64,000 nt of DNA, from NCBI RefSeq assembly GCF_042653765.1, contig NZ_JBHSEZ010000029.1, positions 248,001 through 312,000 of the forward strand, written 5' to 3'. Both the position numbers and the translations under genes were made by a program. The stretch comes from Castellaniella denitrificans (lineage in GTDB: Bacteria; Pseudomonadota; Gammaproteobacteria; Burkholderiales; Burkholderiaceae_B). Under the pieces are notes generated by a model that searched no databases, was not told the origin of the DNA, and saw only the letters and a program-made list of their open reading frames with translations. Positions 41,963 through 51,985 of the stretch are shown here, piece after piece (positions within the stretch are counted from its first letter, which is position 1; each line of letters starts with the position of its first letter).

Positions 41963-43198
41963 TCAGTTCAGGGCCAGTTCCTTGCCGGAGATCCGGCGGT
42001 ACAGGGCGTAGAGCAGCAGGGTGGCCGCCAGCAGGATCAGGCCCAGCGCGCTGGCCATGCCCCAGTTGATGGTCTGGTTGGTGAAATAGGCGACGTAGTA
42101 GCTGATCATCTGGTCGCCGGCGCCGCCCAGCAGGGCCGGCGTGATGTAGTAGCCGATGGCGATGATGAACACCAGCAGCGATCCGGCCGCGATGCCGGGA
42201 TAGGTCTGCGGCACGTAGACGCGCCAGAAGGCGGCGAAGGGGTGGCTGCCCAGGGAAATGGCGGCGCGCTGGTAGCTGGGCGGCACGGACTGCATGACGC
42301 TGTACAGGGGCAGCACCATGAAGGGCAGCAGGATGTGGACCATGGCGATGTAGACGCCCAGGCGGTTGAACAGCAGGGGCAGGGGTTCGGAGATCAGGCC
42401 CAGGCCGCCCAGGGCGCCGTTGATCAGGCCCTCGCGCTGCAGCAGCACCACCCAGGCGGCGATGCGCACCAGCACGGAAGTCCAGAAGGGGATCAGGATG
42501 CAGATCAGGACCAGGTTGGCGCGCCGCTTGGGCAGGCGCGTGATCCAGTAGGCCAGGGGATAGCCCAGCGCCAGGGTGACCAGGGTGACCACCAGGCTGA
42601 TGACGAAGGTGCGCGAGAAGATTTCCTGGAAGGCCGAGGTGCCCGGAGGCGCCGCCACCACGTGGCCGCCGGTGTCGAGCTTCAGGTCCAGCGAGGCCAG
42701 CAGGTAGTAGGGCGTCCAGGATCTGTCGTTGCCGGCGATGACCGCCCAGTAGGCGGGCTCGGCCCAGCGCTTGTCCAGGGCGATGAGCCGCGCGCGGGCG
42801 TCGGCGTCGTCGGCCGCTTCGAGCGGCATGCGCCGCAGGGTCTTGAAGATCAGCGAGCGGTAGCCGGAGACCTCGTAGTTCAGGCGCCGGGCGAGTTCGC
42901 CCGCGGCGGGGGAATTCTTGGCGTGCGCGAGGTCCTGCGCGAGCGCCTGGAAGGCCGCGTCGGGCGGCGTGTCGCGGCCGTCCCAGCGGGCCAGCGCCTG
43001 CAGGGTGCGGGGCAGGGTGTCGATGACTTCGGGGTTGTCGACGGCCCGGGTCAGCAGGGAGGCGATCGGGATCACGAAGACCGCCAGCAGGAACAGGGCC
43101 AGCGGCCCGACCAGCAGAAGGGCGCGCCAGGTCCGGCGCCGCTGCGCGGCTTGCATCGCGCGCCGGATGGCGGCGGGATCGTCGAGGGTCGTGTCCAT
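41963..43198 (-). CDS. ABC transporter permease, PotB-like with long periplasmic insertion
   Basis: Permease of 411 residues, about 120 longer than E. coli PotB. After the first helix (about 24-45) comes a polar region to about residue 190 (SLLTRAVDNPEVIDTLPRTL through SWTPYYLLASLDLKL) before the remaining helices. The C-terminal part carries the usual fold with ISLGSHPFAAFWRVYVPQTYPG as coupling motif. Long forms of this kind exist in related proteobacterial putrescine-type transporters. The start chosen is ATG 43198; upstream frame sequence belongs to the binding-protein gene region. Confidence 0.9.
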   Translation of the reverse strand: MDTTLDDPAAIRRAMQAAQRRRTWRALLLVGPLALFLLAVFVIPIASLLTRAVDNPEVIDTLPRTLQALARWDGRDTPPDAAFQALAQDLAHAKNSPAAGELARRLNYEVSGYRSLIFKTLRRMPLEAADDADARARLIALDKRWAEPAYWAVIAGNDRSWTPYYLLASLDLKLDTGGHVVAAPPGTSAFQEIFSRTFVISLVVTLVTLALGYPLAYWITRLPKRRANLVLICILIPFWTSVLVRIAAWVVLLQREGLINGALGGLGLISEPLPLLFNRLGVYIAMVHILLPFMVLPLYSVMQSVPPSYQRAAISLGSHPFAAFWRVYVPQTYPGIAAGSLLVFIIAIGYYITPALLGGAGDQMISYYVAYFTNQTINWGMASALGLILLAATLLLYALYRRISGKELALN

Positions 43199-43256
43199 GG
43201 CGGTGTCCTGACGTGGAAGGAGACGGGGCGGCCGTCCGGCCGCCCCGCGCGCGGCG

Positions 43257-44300
43257 TCAGCGGGCGGCCCAGGCCGTGAAGCGCTGTTCGAGTTCTTCGC
43301 CGTGGTCGGTCCAGAACTCCAGGTCGTTGAACAGGGCGTTGCGGGCATTGGCCGGGGAATTGGGCACGTTGGCCAGGACCTCGGGCTTGAGCATGCCGAT
43401 GGCCTCCTTGCTGATCGGCCCGTAGGCGATGTGCTGGGAGTAGGCCGCCTGCGCCTTGGGCGAGCTGGCGTAGCGGATGAACTCGATCGCCTGGTCCTTG
43501 TTTGGCGAGCCGGTCGGGACGACCCAGTAGTCGAAGTCGTAGACGCTCTGGTTCCAGACGACCTTCAGGGGCCGGCCCTCGCGCTGCGCCGCGTCGATGC
43601 GGCCGTTGTAGGCGGCGGACATGACGACGTCGCCGGCGCTCAGCATCTGCGGCGGCTGGGCGCCCGCCTCCCACCATTGCACGTAGGGCTTGATCTCGTC
43701 GAGCTTCTTGAAGGCGCGGTCCACGCCTTCGGGCGTGGCCAGGACCTTGTAGACGTCCTGCGGCGGCACGCCGTCGGCCATCAGGGCGAATTCGACGTTG
43801 TAGTGTGCGCCCTTGCGCAGGCCGCGCTTGCCGGGAAATTTCTTCACGTCCCAGAAATCGGCCCAGCCGGTCGGCGGCGTCTTCAGGGTGTCGGCGTTGT
43901 AGGCCAGGACGGTGGACCAGACGAAGGTGCCCACGCCGCAGTATTTCAGCGCGCCGCGCACCAGGTCGCCCTTGTTCAGGATCGAGCCCCAGTCGATGTT
44001 TTCATACAGGCCTTCGTCGCAGCCCCGGCCCAGGTCGCCGGTCTCGACTTCGACGGCGTCCCAGACGACGTTCTTGGACTGGACCATGGCCTTGACCTTG
44101 GCCTGTTCGCCGTTGTAGGCGACGGGGATGATCTTCTTGCCGGTCTCTTTTTCGTAGGGCTGGATGAAGGCGGCGGTCTGGGCGTCGCCGTTGGCGCCGC
44201 CGAAGTTCACGACCGTCAGGTCGCGCGCCTGGACGGGCGCCTGGGCCAGGGCCAGGGGAACCGCGAGCGCCAGGGTTGTCAGCAGGGTTGGGTTCTTCAT
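43257..44300 (-). CDS. Periplasmic substrate-binding protein (PotD/PotF-like)
   Basis: Extracytoplasmic binding protein of 347 residues of the spermidine/putrescine (SBP_bac_8) family. A cleavable signal peptide ends near QAPVQA-RDL (residue 25). Mature segments: DLTVVNFGGANGDAQTAAF, EKETGKKIIPVAYNGEQAKV, DAVEVETGDLGRGCDEGLYE, MSAAYNGRIDAAQREG. Ribosome site AGGAG lies 7-8 nt before the ATG at 44300. Precise ligand cannot be read from sequence; neighbours suggest putrescine, GABA or 5-aminovalerate. Confidence 0.9.
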   Translation of the reverse strand: MKNPTLLTTLALAVPLALAQAPVQARDLTVVNFGGANGDAQTAAFIQPYEKETGKKIIPVAYNGEQAKVKAMVQSKNVVWDAVEVETGDLGRGCDEGLYENIDWGSILNKGDLVRGALKYCGVGTFVWSTVLAYNADTLKTPPTGWADFWDVKKFPGKRGLRKGAHYNVEFALMADGVPPQDVYKVLATPEGVDRAFKKLDEIKPYVQWWEAGAQPPQMLSAGDVVMSAAYNGRIDAAQREGRPLKVVWNQSVYDFDYWVVPTGSPNKDQAIEFIRYASSPKAQAAYSQHIAYGPISKEAIGMLKPEVLANVPNSPANARNALFNDLEFWTDHGEELEQRFTAWAAR

Positions 44301-44329
44301 GGAATGTCTCCTGTGTTTTGGTGGGGATG

Positions 44330-45421
<1,092 letters not shown>

Positions 45422-45470
45422 CGGGGGCAACCTCCGGATGCGGATGGACGGGATACGGCCGGAACGGGCT

Positions 45471-46733
45471 TCAGTCGGCCATGGATTCCCGGAGGATAGC
45501 CAGTCCTTCCTCCAGCAGGCCATCGGGGATTGTCAGGGGGAAGAGGAACCGGATGACCTGGCCGTAGGCGCCGCAGGTCAGCAGGACCAGCCCGCGCTCC
45601 AGGGCGCGGCGCTGGATGCGGGCGGCGGTGTCGGGGTCGGGCCGGCCGTCGGGCTGGCGGAACTCGGCGGCCACCATGGCGCCCAGGCCGCGGATCTCGG
45701 CCACGCGCGGGTGCCCGAATCCGGCCAGCGCCTGGCGCAGGCGCTGGCCCAGGGCCTCGGCGCGCGCGATCAGGCCCTCTGCGTCGATCACGTCCAGCAC
45801 GGCCAGGGCGGCGGCGATGGCCAGCGGGTTGCCCGCGTAGGTGCCGCCCAGCGAGCCGCGCGGCGCGGCATCCATCAGTTCGGCGCGGCCGCAGACGCCG
45901 GACAGCGGCATGCCGCCCGCCAGGCTCTTGGCCATGGTGATCAGGTCGGGCGTCACGCCCGAATGCTCGATGGCGAACATCCGGCCCGTGCGGGCGAAGC
46001 CGGTCTGGACCTCGTCGGCGATGAGCAGGATGCCGTGGGCGTCGCAGCGTTCGCGCAGCGCCCGCAGGAGTTCCGGCGGGGCGACGTTGAATCCGCCTTC
46101 GCCCTGGACCGGCTCGATGACGATGGCCGCCACCCGCTTCGGGCTGATGTCGGCCTTGAACAGCAGGTCCAGCGCCCGCAGCGAATCCTGCGTGGTGACG
46201 CCGTCCAGCGGATTGGGGAAGGGGATGTGGTAGACCTCGGCCGGCAGCGGGCCGAAGTCCTGCTTGTAGGGGGCGACCTTGCCGGTCAGGGCCATGCCCA
46301 TGAAGGTGCGGCCGTGGAAGGCGCCGGAGAAGGCCACGACCCCGGTGCGGCCGGTGGCGGCGCGCGCGATCTTGACGGCGTTTTCCAGGGCCTCGGCGCC
46401 GGTCGTGAAGAAGGCGGTCTTCTTGGGGTGCGCGCCGGGCGCCAGGCGGTTGATGCGCTCGGCCAGTTCCACGTAGGAGCCGTAGGGCGCGACCTGGAAG
46501 GCGGTATGGGTGAAGGCGTCCAGCTGCGCGCGGATGGCCTGCACGATGCGCGGGTGGCGGTGGCCGGTGTTGGCCACGGCGATACCGGCCGCGAAGTCGA
46601 TGTAGCGCCGGCCTTCCACGTCCCAGAGTTCGGCGTTCAGCGCGCGGCTGGCGTAGAAATCGCAGGCGATGCCGATGCCGTCGGGGATGGCCGCGTTCTT
46701 GCGGACCTGCCAGTCCTGGTTGTGTTCCGTCAT
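45471..46733 (-). CDS. gabT: 4-aminobutyrate (or 5-aminovalerate) aminotransferase
   Basis: PLP-dependent class III aminotransferase of 420 residues, transferring the omega-amino group of GABA to 2-oxoglutarate. GabT-like landmarks: YIDFAAGIAVANTGHRHPRI, FFTTGAEALENAVKIARAATGR, ADEVQTGFARTGRMFA and the Schiff-base Lys in LITMAKSLAGGMPLSGV (about 265). The enzyme family also acts on 5-aminovalerate (DavT), and the glutarate genes nearby make that role attractive. The start MTEHNQDW at 46733 follows AGGAGA. First gene of the transporter operon and divergent from the GabR-like regulator. Confidence 0.92.
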   Translation of the reverse strand: MTEHNQDWQVRKNAAIPDGIGIACDFYASRALNAELWDVEGRRYIDFAAGIAVANTGHRHPRIVQAIRAQLDAFTHTAFQVAPYGSYVELAERINRLAPGAHPKKTAFFTTGAEALENAVKIARAATGRTGVVAFSGAFHGRTFMGMALTGKVAPYKQDFGPLPAEVYHIPFPNPLDGVTTQDSLRALDLLFKADISPKRVAAIVIEPVQGEGGFNVAPPELLRALRERCDAHGILLIADEVQTGFARTGRMFAIEHSGVTPDLITMAKSLAGGMPLSGVCGRAELMDAAPRGSLGGTYAGNPLAIAAALAVLDVIDAEGLIARAEALGQRLRQALAGFGHPRVAEIRGLGAMVAAEFRQPDGRPDPDTAARIQRRALERGLVLLTCGAYGQVIRFLFPLTIPDGLLEEGLAILRESMAD

Positions 46734-46783
46734 GCTTGTCTCCTGTCCGGACGGGGTGTTTCCGCCCTGCTTTTTTTTCACTA

Positions 46784-46818
46784 TACTGATCTTTTGGTTT
46801 GTCAAATAGATCCATTTC
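46784..46818. promoter_or_regulatory. AT-rich divergent promoter region with direct repeats, gabT/MocR
   Basis: The 106-bp gap between gabT and the MocR gene is the most AT-rich stretch nearby. Two GATC-centred direct repeats, CTGATCTTTT and TAGATCCATTT, lie 21 bp apart (GATC at 46788 and 46809), so they face the same side of the helix. MocR/GabR proteins bind such direct repeats. On the minus strand TTGACA lies near 46800, but spacing to TATAGT is only 14 bp, as often seen for activator-dependent promoters. Confidence 0.45.
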
Positions 46819-46839
46819 TGTAAATTTTATGGGGCCAAT

Positions 46840-48327
46840 TTGGAAGCGTTTATCCTCTCTGAATGGTTGCAGCAGCACTTCGCTCCAAGCGATGATAGTC
46901 CTGCATATCATCGCCTGTATCGGCTGATCTGTAGGGCCATTCTGGAAGGCCATCTGGCGGCCGGCGCCCGCCTGCCGTCGACGCGCGACCTGGCGGCCGA
47001 GCTGGGCATTGCCCGCAATACGGTCCTGCAGGTCTACGACCAGTTGGCCGAGGAAGGCTACGTGCATGCGGGCGTCGGGCGCGGCACCTACGTCGAGGAC
47101 ATCCGCCAGGATCTGCTCGAACCCGTCGCCGATGCCGGCGGAGACGATCCGGCCGCCGCGCGCGCCGCGGCCGGGCACGATCTTTCCCGCCGGGGACGCC
47201 GGCTCGTGTCCAGCCTGGGCTTTTCCAACCGCCAGGCGGGCGCTTTCATGCCGGGCATTCCGGACGTGCGGGAATTTCCGCTGAAGACCTGGTCCCGCAT
47301 CCAGAACCGGCAGTGGCGCGCCGGCCCCTGGGACCTGATGCGCTACGCGCCGGCCGGCGGCTACGGGCCGCTGCGGCAGGCGGTCTCGGACTACCTGGGC
47401 AGCGTGCGCTCCGTGCGCAGCACGGCCCAGCAGGTCGTGATGACCACCGGCATCCACCAGGGCATCGACGTGGCGGCGCGCCTGCTGTGCGATCCGGGCG
47501 ATACGGTCTGGGTCGAGGAACCCGCCTATTGGGGCGTGCGCAACCTGCTGACGTCCTCCGGGCTGCGCCTGGTGCCGATCCGGGTGGACGACGAGGGCAT
47601 CTGGCCGGGCGAGGCCGAGCGGGCCCGTCCGCCCCGGCTGATCGTCGTCGCGCCCTCGCACCAGTATCCGATGGGCATGGTGATGAGCCTGGCGCGGCGG
47701 CACATGCTGCTGGACTACGCGCGCCAGGTTTCGTGCTGGATCCTGGAGGACGACTACGACAGCGAATTCCGCTACGACACGCGCCCGCTTTCATCCCTGC
47801 AGGGCATGGACGAGGCCGGCCGGGTCCTGTACGCCGGCAGCTTCAGCAAGACCCTGTGCCCGGGCCTGCGGGTCGGCTTCCTGGTGGTGCCGCAGCCGCT
47901 GGCCGGCGCCTTCGCCGATTCGGTGGCGGAACTCTACCGCGAGGGCAACATGATGACCCACGCCGTCCTGGCGGACTTCATCCGCGAGGGGCACCTGAGC
48001 TCGCACATCCGCCGCGTGCGCCGGCGCTACGCGGAACGCCGCGACTGCCTGATCGAGGAAATCCGCCGGCATTTCGGGGATGCGCTCGACGTCGTCGGGG
48101 GCGAGGCCGGACTGCACCTGATCCTGGCGCTGCCGGCTGGGGTCGACGACACCCTGGTCGTGCGCGACGCCCTGCAGCAGGGCGTGGTCACGCGCGCCCT
48201 GAGCACTTATTACACGGAGCGGGAGAACGCCCGCCCCGGCCTGTTGCTGGGTTACGCCGGGGTGACGCCCGAGGAAATCCGGCCCGCCTTCGACGCGCTC
48301 GCGCGCGTGGTGGGCGCCTATCTTTGA
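46840..48327 (+). CDS. MocR/GabR-type regulator (GntR helix-turn-helix fused to aminotransferase domain)
   Basis: Transcription factor of 495 residues. The GntR-type winged helix (about 22-90: HRLYRLICRAILEGHLAAGA, LPSTRDLAAELGIARNTVLQ, GVGRGTYVED) is joined to a class I aminotransferase-like domain with the PLP Lys in GSFSKTLCPGLRVGFL (about 337). GabR-type proteins sense GABA as an external aldimine with PLP. Start is TTG at 46840 with GGGG 5 nt upstream; an ATG at 46829 is out of frame. It lies between two aminotransferase genes, divergent from gabT, and probably controls both. Confidence 0.92.
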   Translation: MEAFILSEWLQQHFAPSDDSPAYHRLYRLICRAILEGHLAAGARLPSTRDLAAELGIARNTVLQVYDQLAEEGYVHAGVGRGTYVEDIRQDLLEPVADAGGDDPAAARAAAGHDLSRRGRRLVSSLGFSNRQAGAFMPGIPDVREFPLKTWSRIQNRQWRAGPWDLMRYAPAGGYGPLRQAVSDYLGSVRSVRSTAQQVVMTTGIHQGIDVAARLLCDPGDTVWVEEPAYWGVRNLLTSSGLRLVPIRVDDEGIWPGEAERARPPRLIVVAPSHQYPMGMVMSLARRHMLLDYARQVSCWILEDDYDSEFRYDTRPLSSLQGMDEAGRVLYAGSFSKTLCPGLRVGFLVVPQPLAGAFADSVAELYREGNMMTHAVLADFIREGHLSSHIRRVRRRYAERRDCLIEEIRRHFGDALDVVGGEAGLHLILALPAGVDDTLVVRDALQQGVVTRALSTYYTERENARPGLLLGYAGVTPEEIRPAFDALARVVGAYL

Positions 48328-48350
48328 CCTTCGGAAAAAGGAACCCTGTC

Positions 48351-49712
48351 ATGACGACCCCCGACCATCTGGCGCACAGCGATGTCGCCTATCAGCTGCA
48401 CGCCTACACCAACGCCCGGCGGCACCGCGAGGAGGGCCCCTGCATCATGGACCGTGGCGACGGGATCCACGTGTACGACACCGCGGGCAAGGAATACATC
48501 GAGGGCATGGCGGGTCTGTGGAGCGTGGCGGTGGGCTTCAGCGAGCCCCGGCTGGCCCGGGTCGCCTACGAGCAGATGCAGCGCCTGCCCTTCTATCACA
48601 CCTTCAGCCACAAATCGAACGTGCCCTCGATCGAACTGGCGGAAAAACTGATCGGCCTGACGGGCGGGCGCATGGCCCAGGCCTTCTTCACCAATTCGGG
48701 GTCCGAGGCCAACGACACCATCGTCAAGATGGTCTGGTACTACAACAACGCCCTGGGCCGCCCGGAGAAGAAAAAGATCATCGCCCGCCAGCGCGGCTAT
48801 CACGGCGTGACGGTCGCCTCGGCCAGCCTGACGGGCCTGGCGGGCAACCACCGCAGCTTCGACCTGCCCCTGCCGCGCATCCTGCACACGCGCTGTCCGC
48901 ACTGGTACCGCGAGGGCCTGCCGGGCGAGACCGAGGCCGCCTTCGCCGACCGGCTGGCCGCCGAACTGGAGGCGCTGATCCTGGCCGAAGGGCCGGAGAC
49001 GGTGGCCGCCTTCATCGGCGAGCCCGTCATGGGCGCCGGCGGGGTGATCGTGCCGCCCGAGGCCTACTGGCCGAAGATGCAGGCGGTGTGCCGCAAGTAC
49101 GACGTGCTGGTGATCGCCGACGAGGTCATCACCGGCTTCGGGCGCACGGGGCGGATGTTCGCCTCGGACCTGTTCGGCATCGAGCCGGATTTCATGACCT
49201 TGTCCAAGCAGCTGACCTCGTCCTACCAGCCTCTGGCCGCGGTGCTGATGAACGAGCGCGTGGCCTCCGTGATCACCCGCCACAGCGGCGAGCTGGGCAC
49301 CTTCGGCCACGGCTACACCGCCAGCGGCCATCCGGTGGCGGCCGCCGTGGCGCTGGAGAACATCCGCATCATCGAGGAGCGCGGCCTGGTGGACAATGCC
49401 GCCGCGGCCGGCGCCGTGCTGCAGCGGCGGCTGCGGGAACTGGCGGATCATCCGCTGGTGGGCGAGGTCCGGGGCGTCGGGCTGATCGCGGCGGTGGAGC
49501 TGGTGGCCGACAAGGCGTCGCGCGCGCCTTTCGATCCGGCGGGCACGGCCGGCGCGCGGGTCGTGCGCCAGGCCCAGGACAACGGTCTGATCCTGCGCGG
49601 CATCCAGGACAGCGTGGCCTTCTGCCCGCCGCTGATCATCACCGAGGCGCAGGTCGGGACGCTGGCGGATCGTTTCACCCGCTCGCTGGAAGAGGTGGCG
49701 AAGACGCTGTAA
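48351..49712 (+). CDS. Class III omega-aminotransferase (putrescine/polyamine-pyruvate type)
   Basis: PLP enzyme of 453 residues. SpuC/omega-transaminase hallmarks: IMDRGDGIHVYDTAGKEYIE, GLWSVAVGFSEPRL, FYHTFSHKSNVPSIELAEKL, FFTNSGSEANDTIVKMVWYY, VIADEVITGFGRTGRMFAS, and the Schiff-base Lys in TLSKQLTSSYQPLAA (about 286). Such enzymes transaminate putrescine, cadaverine or other terminal amines with pyruvate. It lies 23 bp after the GabR-like gene, on the same transcript, and ends 10 bp before repeat copy B. Confidence 0.9.
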   Translation: MTTPDHLAHSDVAYQLHAYTNARRHREEGPCIMDRGDGIHVYDTAGKEYIEGMAGLWSVAVGFSEPRLARVAYEQMQRLPFYHTFSHKSNVPSIELAEKLIGLTGGRMAQAFFTNSGSEANDTIVKMVWYYNNALGRPEKKKIIARQRGYHGVTVASASLTGLAGNHRSFDLPLPRILHTRCPHWYREGLPGETEAAFADRLAAELEALILAEGPETVAAFIGEPVMGAGGVIVPPEAYWPKMQAVCRKYDVLVIADEVITGFGRTGRMFASDLFGIEPDFMTLSKQLTSSYQPLAAVLMNERVASVITRHSGELGTFGHGYTASGHPVAAAVALENIRIIEERGLVDNAAAAGAVLQRRLRELADHPLVGEVRGVGLIAAVELVADKASRAPFDPAGTAGARVVRQAQDNGLILRGIQDSVAFCPPLIITEAQVGTLADRFTRSLEEVAKTL

Positions 49713-49715
49713 GCC

Positions 49716-50669
49716 TCATCTCTCCACGTCGCCGCTTGCAAGCGGCTCCGATTCGTTCGGCATGAAATGGTCCGCAGGGACCATTTCATGTCCGATCTCA
49801 TCCTGCCCGACCAGCCAGTCGCGGAAATGCGCCAGGGCGGGCAGGGTGGCCTTGCGTTCGGGGACGATCAGGTGGAAGGCCCGCTGGCCGGGGCCGCTGT
49901 GCGGATTCAGCACGGCCAGGGCGCCCTGGGCCAGCTCCCGCTGGATCAGGAACGGCGGGATCAGCGCCACGCCCAACCCGTCGCTGGCCGCCTGGGACAG
50001 CATGGAAAAGAGCTCCAGCCGCATGCCCGCCATGGGGGCGGGCGCCGCGACGCCGGCCGAGGCGAACCATTCGCGCCAGGCGGTGGGCCGGGTGCTCTGC
50101 TGCAGCAGGGGCAGGGCGGCGATGCCGGCCGCGTCCAGCGGACCGCGCGCCAGTTTCGGGCTGCAGACCGGGACGGGGTTTTCGCGCATCAGGAAATGGG
50201 CCTGGGTGCCGGGCCAGCGCGGGTCGCCCGAATAGATGGCGGCGTCGAACTCGGTGTCCTCGAACAGGAAGGGATGGGTGCGGGTGGACATGTTGACCTG
50301 CAGGCCCGGCCGCTCGGCGCGCAGCGCCGCCAGGCGCGGCAGCAGCCAGCGGGTGGCGAAGGTCGGCACCACGGCCAGCTCCAGCACGCCGCCGCCCTGG
50401 TGCGCCATGACCGCCTGGGTGTCGCGTTCGAGCGCATCCAGTTGCCGGCGCACCAGCCGGCTGTAGCGTTCGCCCGCGTCGGTCAGGCGTACGCCCCGGC
50501 GCGCGCGCTGGAACAGCGGCACGCCGACCAGGGCTTCGAGGCCGGCGACCTGGCGGCAGACCGCGCCCTGGGTCAGGGACAGTTCCTGGGCGGCGCGGGT
50601 GAAGCTCTCGTGCCGCGCGGCGGCCTCGAAGGCCTGCAGGGCCTGGGTGCTGGGCAATCGTTTGCGCAT
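49716..50669 (-). CDS. LysR-family regulator (GcvA-like), probable glutarate regulator
   Basis: LysR-type regulator of 317 residues divergent from gcdH. N-terminal helix-turn-helix STQALQAFEAAARHESFTRA, LSLTQGAVCRQVAGLEALVG and LFQRARRGVRLTDAG; effector domain with FATRWLLPRLAALR and TRTHPFLFEDTEFDAAI of the GcvA-like subgroup. The final roughly 25 codons after LVGQ are encoded by repeat copy B, giving a tail (DEIGHEMVPADHF onward) unlike the family, so the element has replaced or extended the original 3' end. The frame ends 3 bp after the aminotransferase stop codon. Confidence 0.9.
   Translation of the reverse strand: MRKRLPSTQALQAFEAAARHESFTRAAQELSLTQGAVCRQVAGLEALVGVPLFQRARRGVRLTDAGERYSRLVRRQLDALERDTQAVMAHQGGGVLELAVVPTFATRWLLPRLAALRAERPGLQVNMSTRTHPFLFEDTEFDAAIYSGDPRWPGTQAHFLMRENPVPVCSPKLARGPLDAAGIAALPLLQQSTRPTAWREWFASAGVAAPAPMAGMRLELFSMLSQAASDGLGVALIPPFLIQRELAQGALAVLNPHSGPGQRAFHLIVPERKATLPALAHFRDWLVGQDEIGHEMVPADHFMPNESEPLASGDVER
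49723..49803. repeat. Two-hairpin intergenic repeat element, copy B
   Basis: Second copy of the element at 4340. Shared: TCCACGTCGC, CTTGCAAG, CTCCGATTCG, GGCAT, GTCC/GGAC at the top of the second stem, ATGTCC and TCTCATCC. Differences are compensated: the first palindrome is GCCGCTTGCAAGCGGC (49731-49746), and the second 13-bp stem is CATGAAATGGTCC / GGACCATTTCATG with a 4-nt loop. It sits between converging genes and overlaps the LysR coding end. Confidence 0.85.
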
Positions 50670-50786
50670 GTACGGAGTGAGTAAAGGTCACTGATAACGC
50701 AGTTTATATCGTTTGTGTCCTGGAAGATATCCCGATAGGATGCGTGAATATCACTGATCCAGAACTTTCTTTTTCGGAGACTTCTC

Positions 50787-51974
50787 ATGTCCGCCTCCCG
50801 CCCCCAGTTCCAATGGCTCGATCCCCTGCTGCTGGACCAGCAGCTCACCGACACCGAGCGCATGGTGCGCGACGCCGCGCGCGCCTATGCCCAGGACCGC
50901 CTGCTGCCGCGCGTGCAGGAAGCCTTCCGCCATGAGAAGACCGACCCGGCGATCTTCCGCGAGATGGGCGAACTGGGCCTGCTGGGCGCCACGATTCCCG
51001 AGCAGTACGGCGGCGCGGGCATGAACTATGTCTGCTACGGGCTGATCGCCCGCGAGGTGGAGCGGGTGGATTCCGGCTACCGCTCGATGATGAGCGTGCA
51101 GAGCTCCCTGGTCATGGTGCCCATCAATGCCTTCGGCACCGCCGCGCAGAAGGAAAAATACCTGCCGAAGCTGGCCTCGGGCGAATGGATCGGCTGCTTC
51201 GGCCTGACCGAGCCCGATCACGGCTCGGACCCGGGCTCGATGGCCACGCGGGCGAAGAAGGTGCCGGGCGGCTACAGCCTGACGGGCGCCAAGACCTGGA
51301 TCACCAACAGCCCGATCGCCGACGTGTTCGTGGTCTGGGCCAAGGACGAGGCCGGCGACATCCGCGGCTTCATCCTGGAGAAGGGCTGGAAGGGCCTGTC
51401 GGCGCCCGCCATCCACGGCAAGGTCGGCCTGCGCGCCTCGATCACGGGCGAGATCGTGCTGGACGAGGTCTTCGTGCCGGAAGAAAACATCTTCCCCGAC
51501 GTGCGCGGCCTGAAGGGGCCCTTCACCTGCCTGAATTCGGCGCGCTACGGCATCGCCTGGGGCGCCCTGGGCGCGGCCGAGGCCTGCTACGAGACCGCGC
51601 GCCAGTACGTGCTGGACCGCAAGCAGTTCGGCCGCCCGCTGGCCGCCAACCAGCTCATCCAGAAGAAGCTCGCCGACATGCTGACCGAAATCACCCTGGG
51701 CCTGCAGGCCGTGCTGCGCGTCGGCCGGCTGAAGGACGAGGGCCAGGCGCCGGTGGAGATCACCTCCATCATCAAGCGCAATTCCTGCGGCAAGGCCCTG
51801 GACATCGCCCGCACGGCGCGCGACATGCTGGGCGGCAACGGCATTTCCGACGAATTCTGCATCGCCCGCCACCTGGTCAACCTGGAAGTCGTCAACACCT
51901 ACGAAGGCACGCACGACGTGCACGCCCTGATCCTGGGACGGGCCATCACCGGCATCGCCGCCTTCGCCAATTGA
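50787..51974 (+). CDS. gcdH: Glutaryl-CoA dehydrogenase
   Basis: FAD enzyme of the acyl-CoA dehydrogenase family, 395 residues, oxidising and decarboxylating glutaryl-CoA to crotonyl-CoA. GcdH-specific features: FQWLDPLLLDQQLTDTERMV, MMSVQSSLVMVPINAFG, CFGLTEPDHGSDPGSM, LNSARYGIAWGALGAAE, and the catalytic Glu in NTYEGTHDVHALILGRAI (about 373). The Arg in ARYGIAWG that binds the carboxylate of the substrate is present. It is followed 11 bp later by the CoA-transferase gene; the LysR gene is divergent. Confidence 0.95.
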   Translation: MSASRPQFQWLDPLLLDQQLTDTERMVRDAARAYAQDRLLPRVQEAFRHEKTDPAIFREMGELGLLGATIPEQYGGAGMNYVCYGLIAREVERVDSGYRSMMSVQSSLVMVPINAFGTAAQKEKYLPKLASGEWIGCFGLTEPDHGSDPGSMATRAKKVPGGYSLTGAKTWITNSPIADVFVVWAKDEAGDIRGFILEKGWKGLSAPAIHGKVGLRASITGEIVLDEVFVPEENIFPDVRGLKGPFTCLNSARYGIAWGALGAAEACYETARQYVLDRKQFGRPLAANQLIQKKLADMLTEITLGLQAVLRVGRLKDEGQAPVEITSIIKRNSCGKALDIARTARDMLGGNGISDEFCIARHLVNLEVVNTYEGTHDVHALILGRAITGIAAFAN

Positions 51975-51985
51975 GGGGCAAGACC

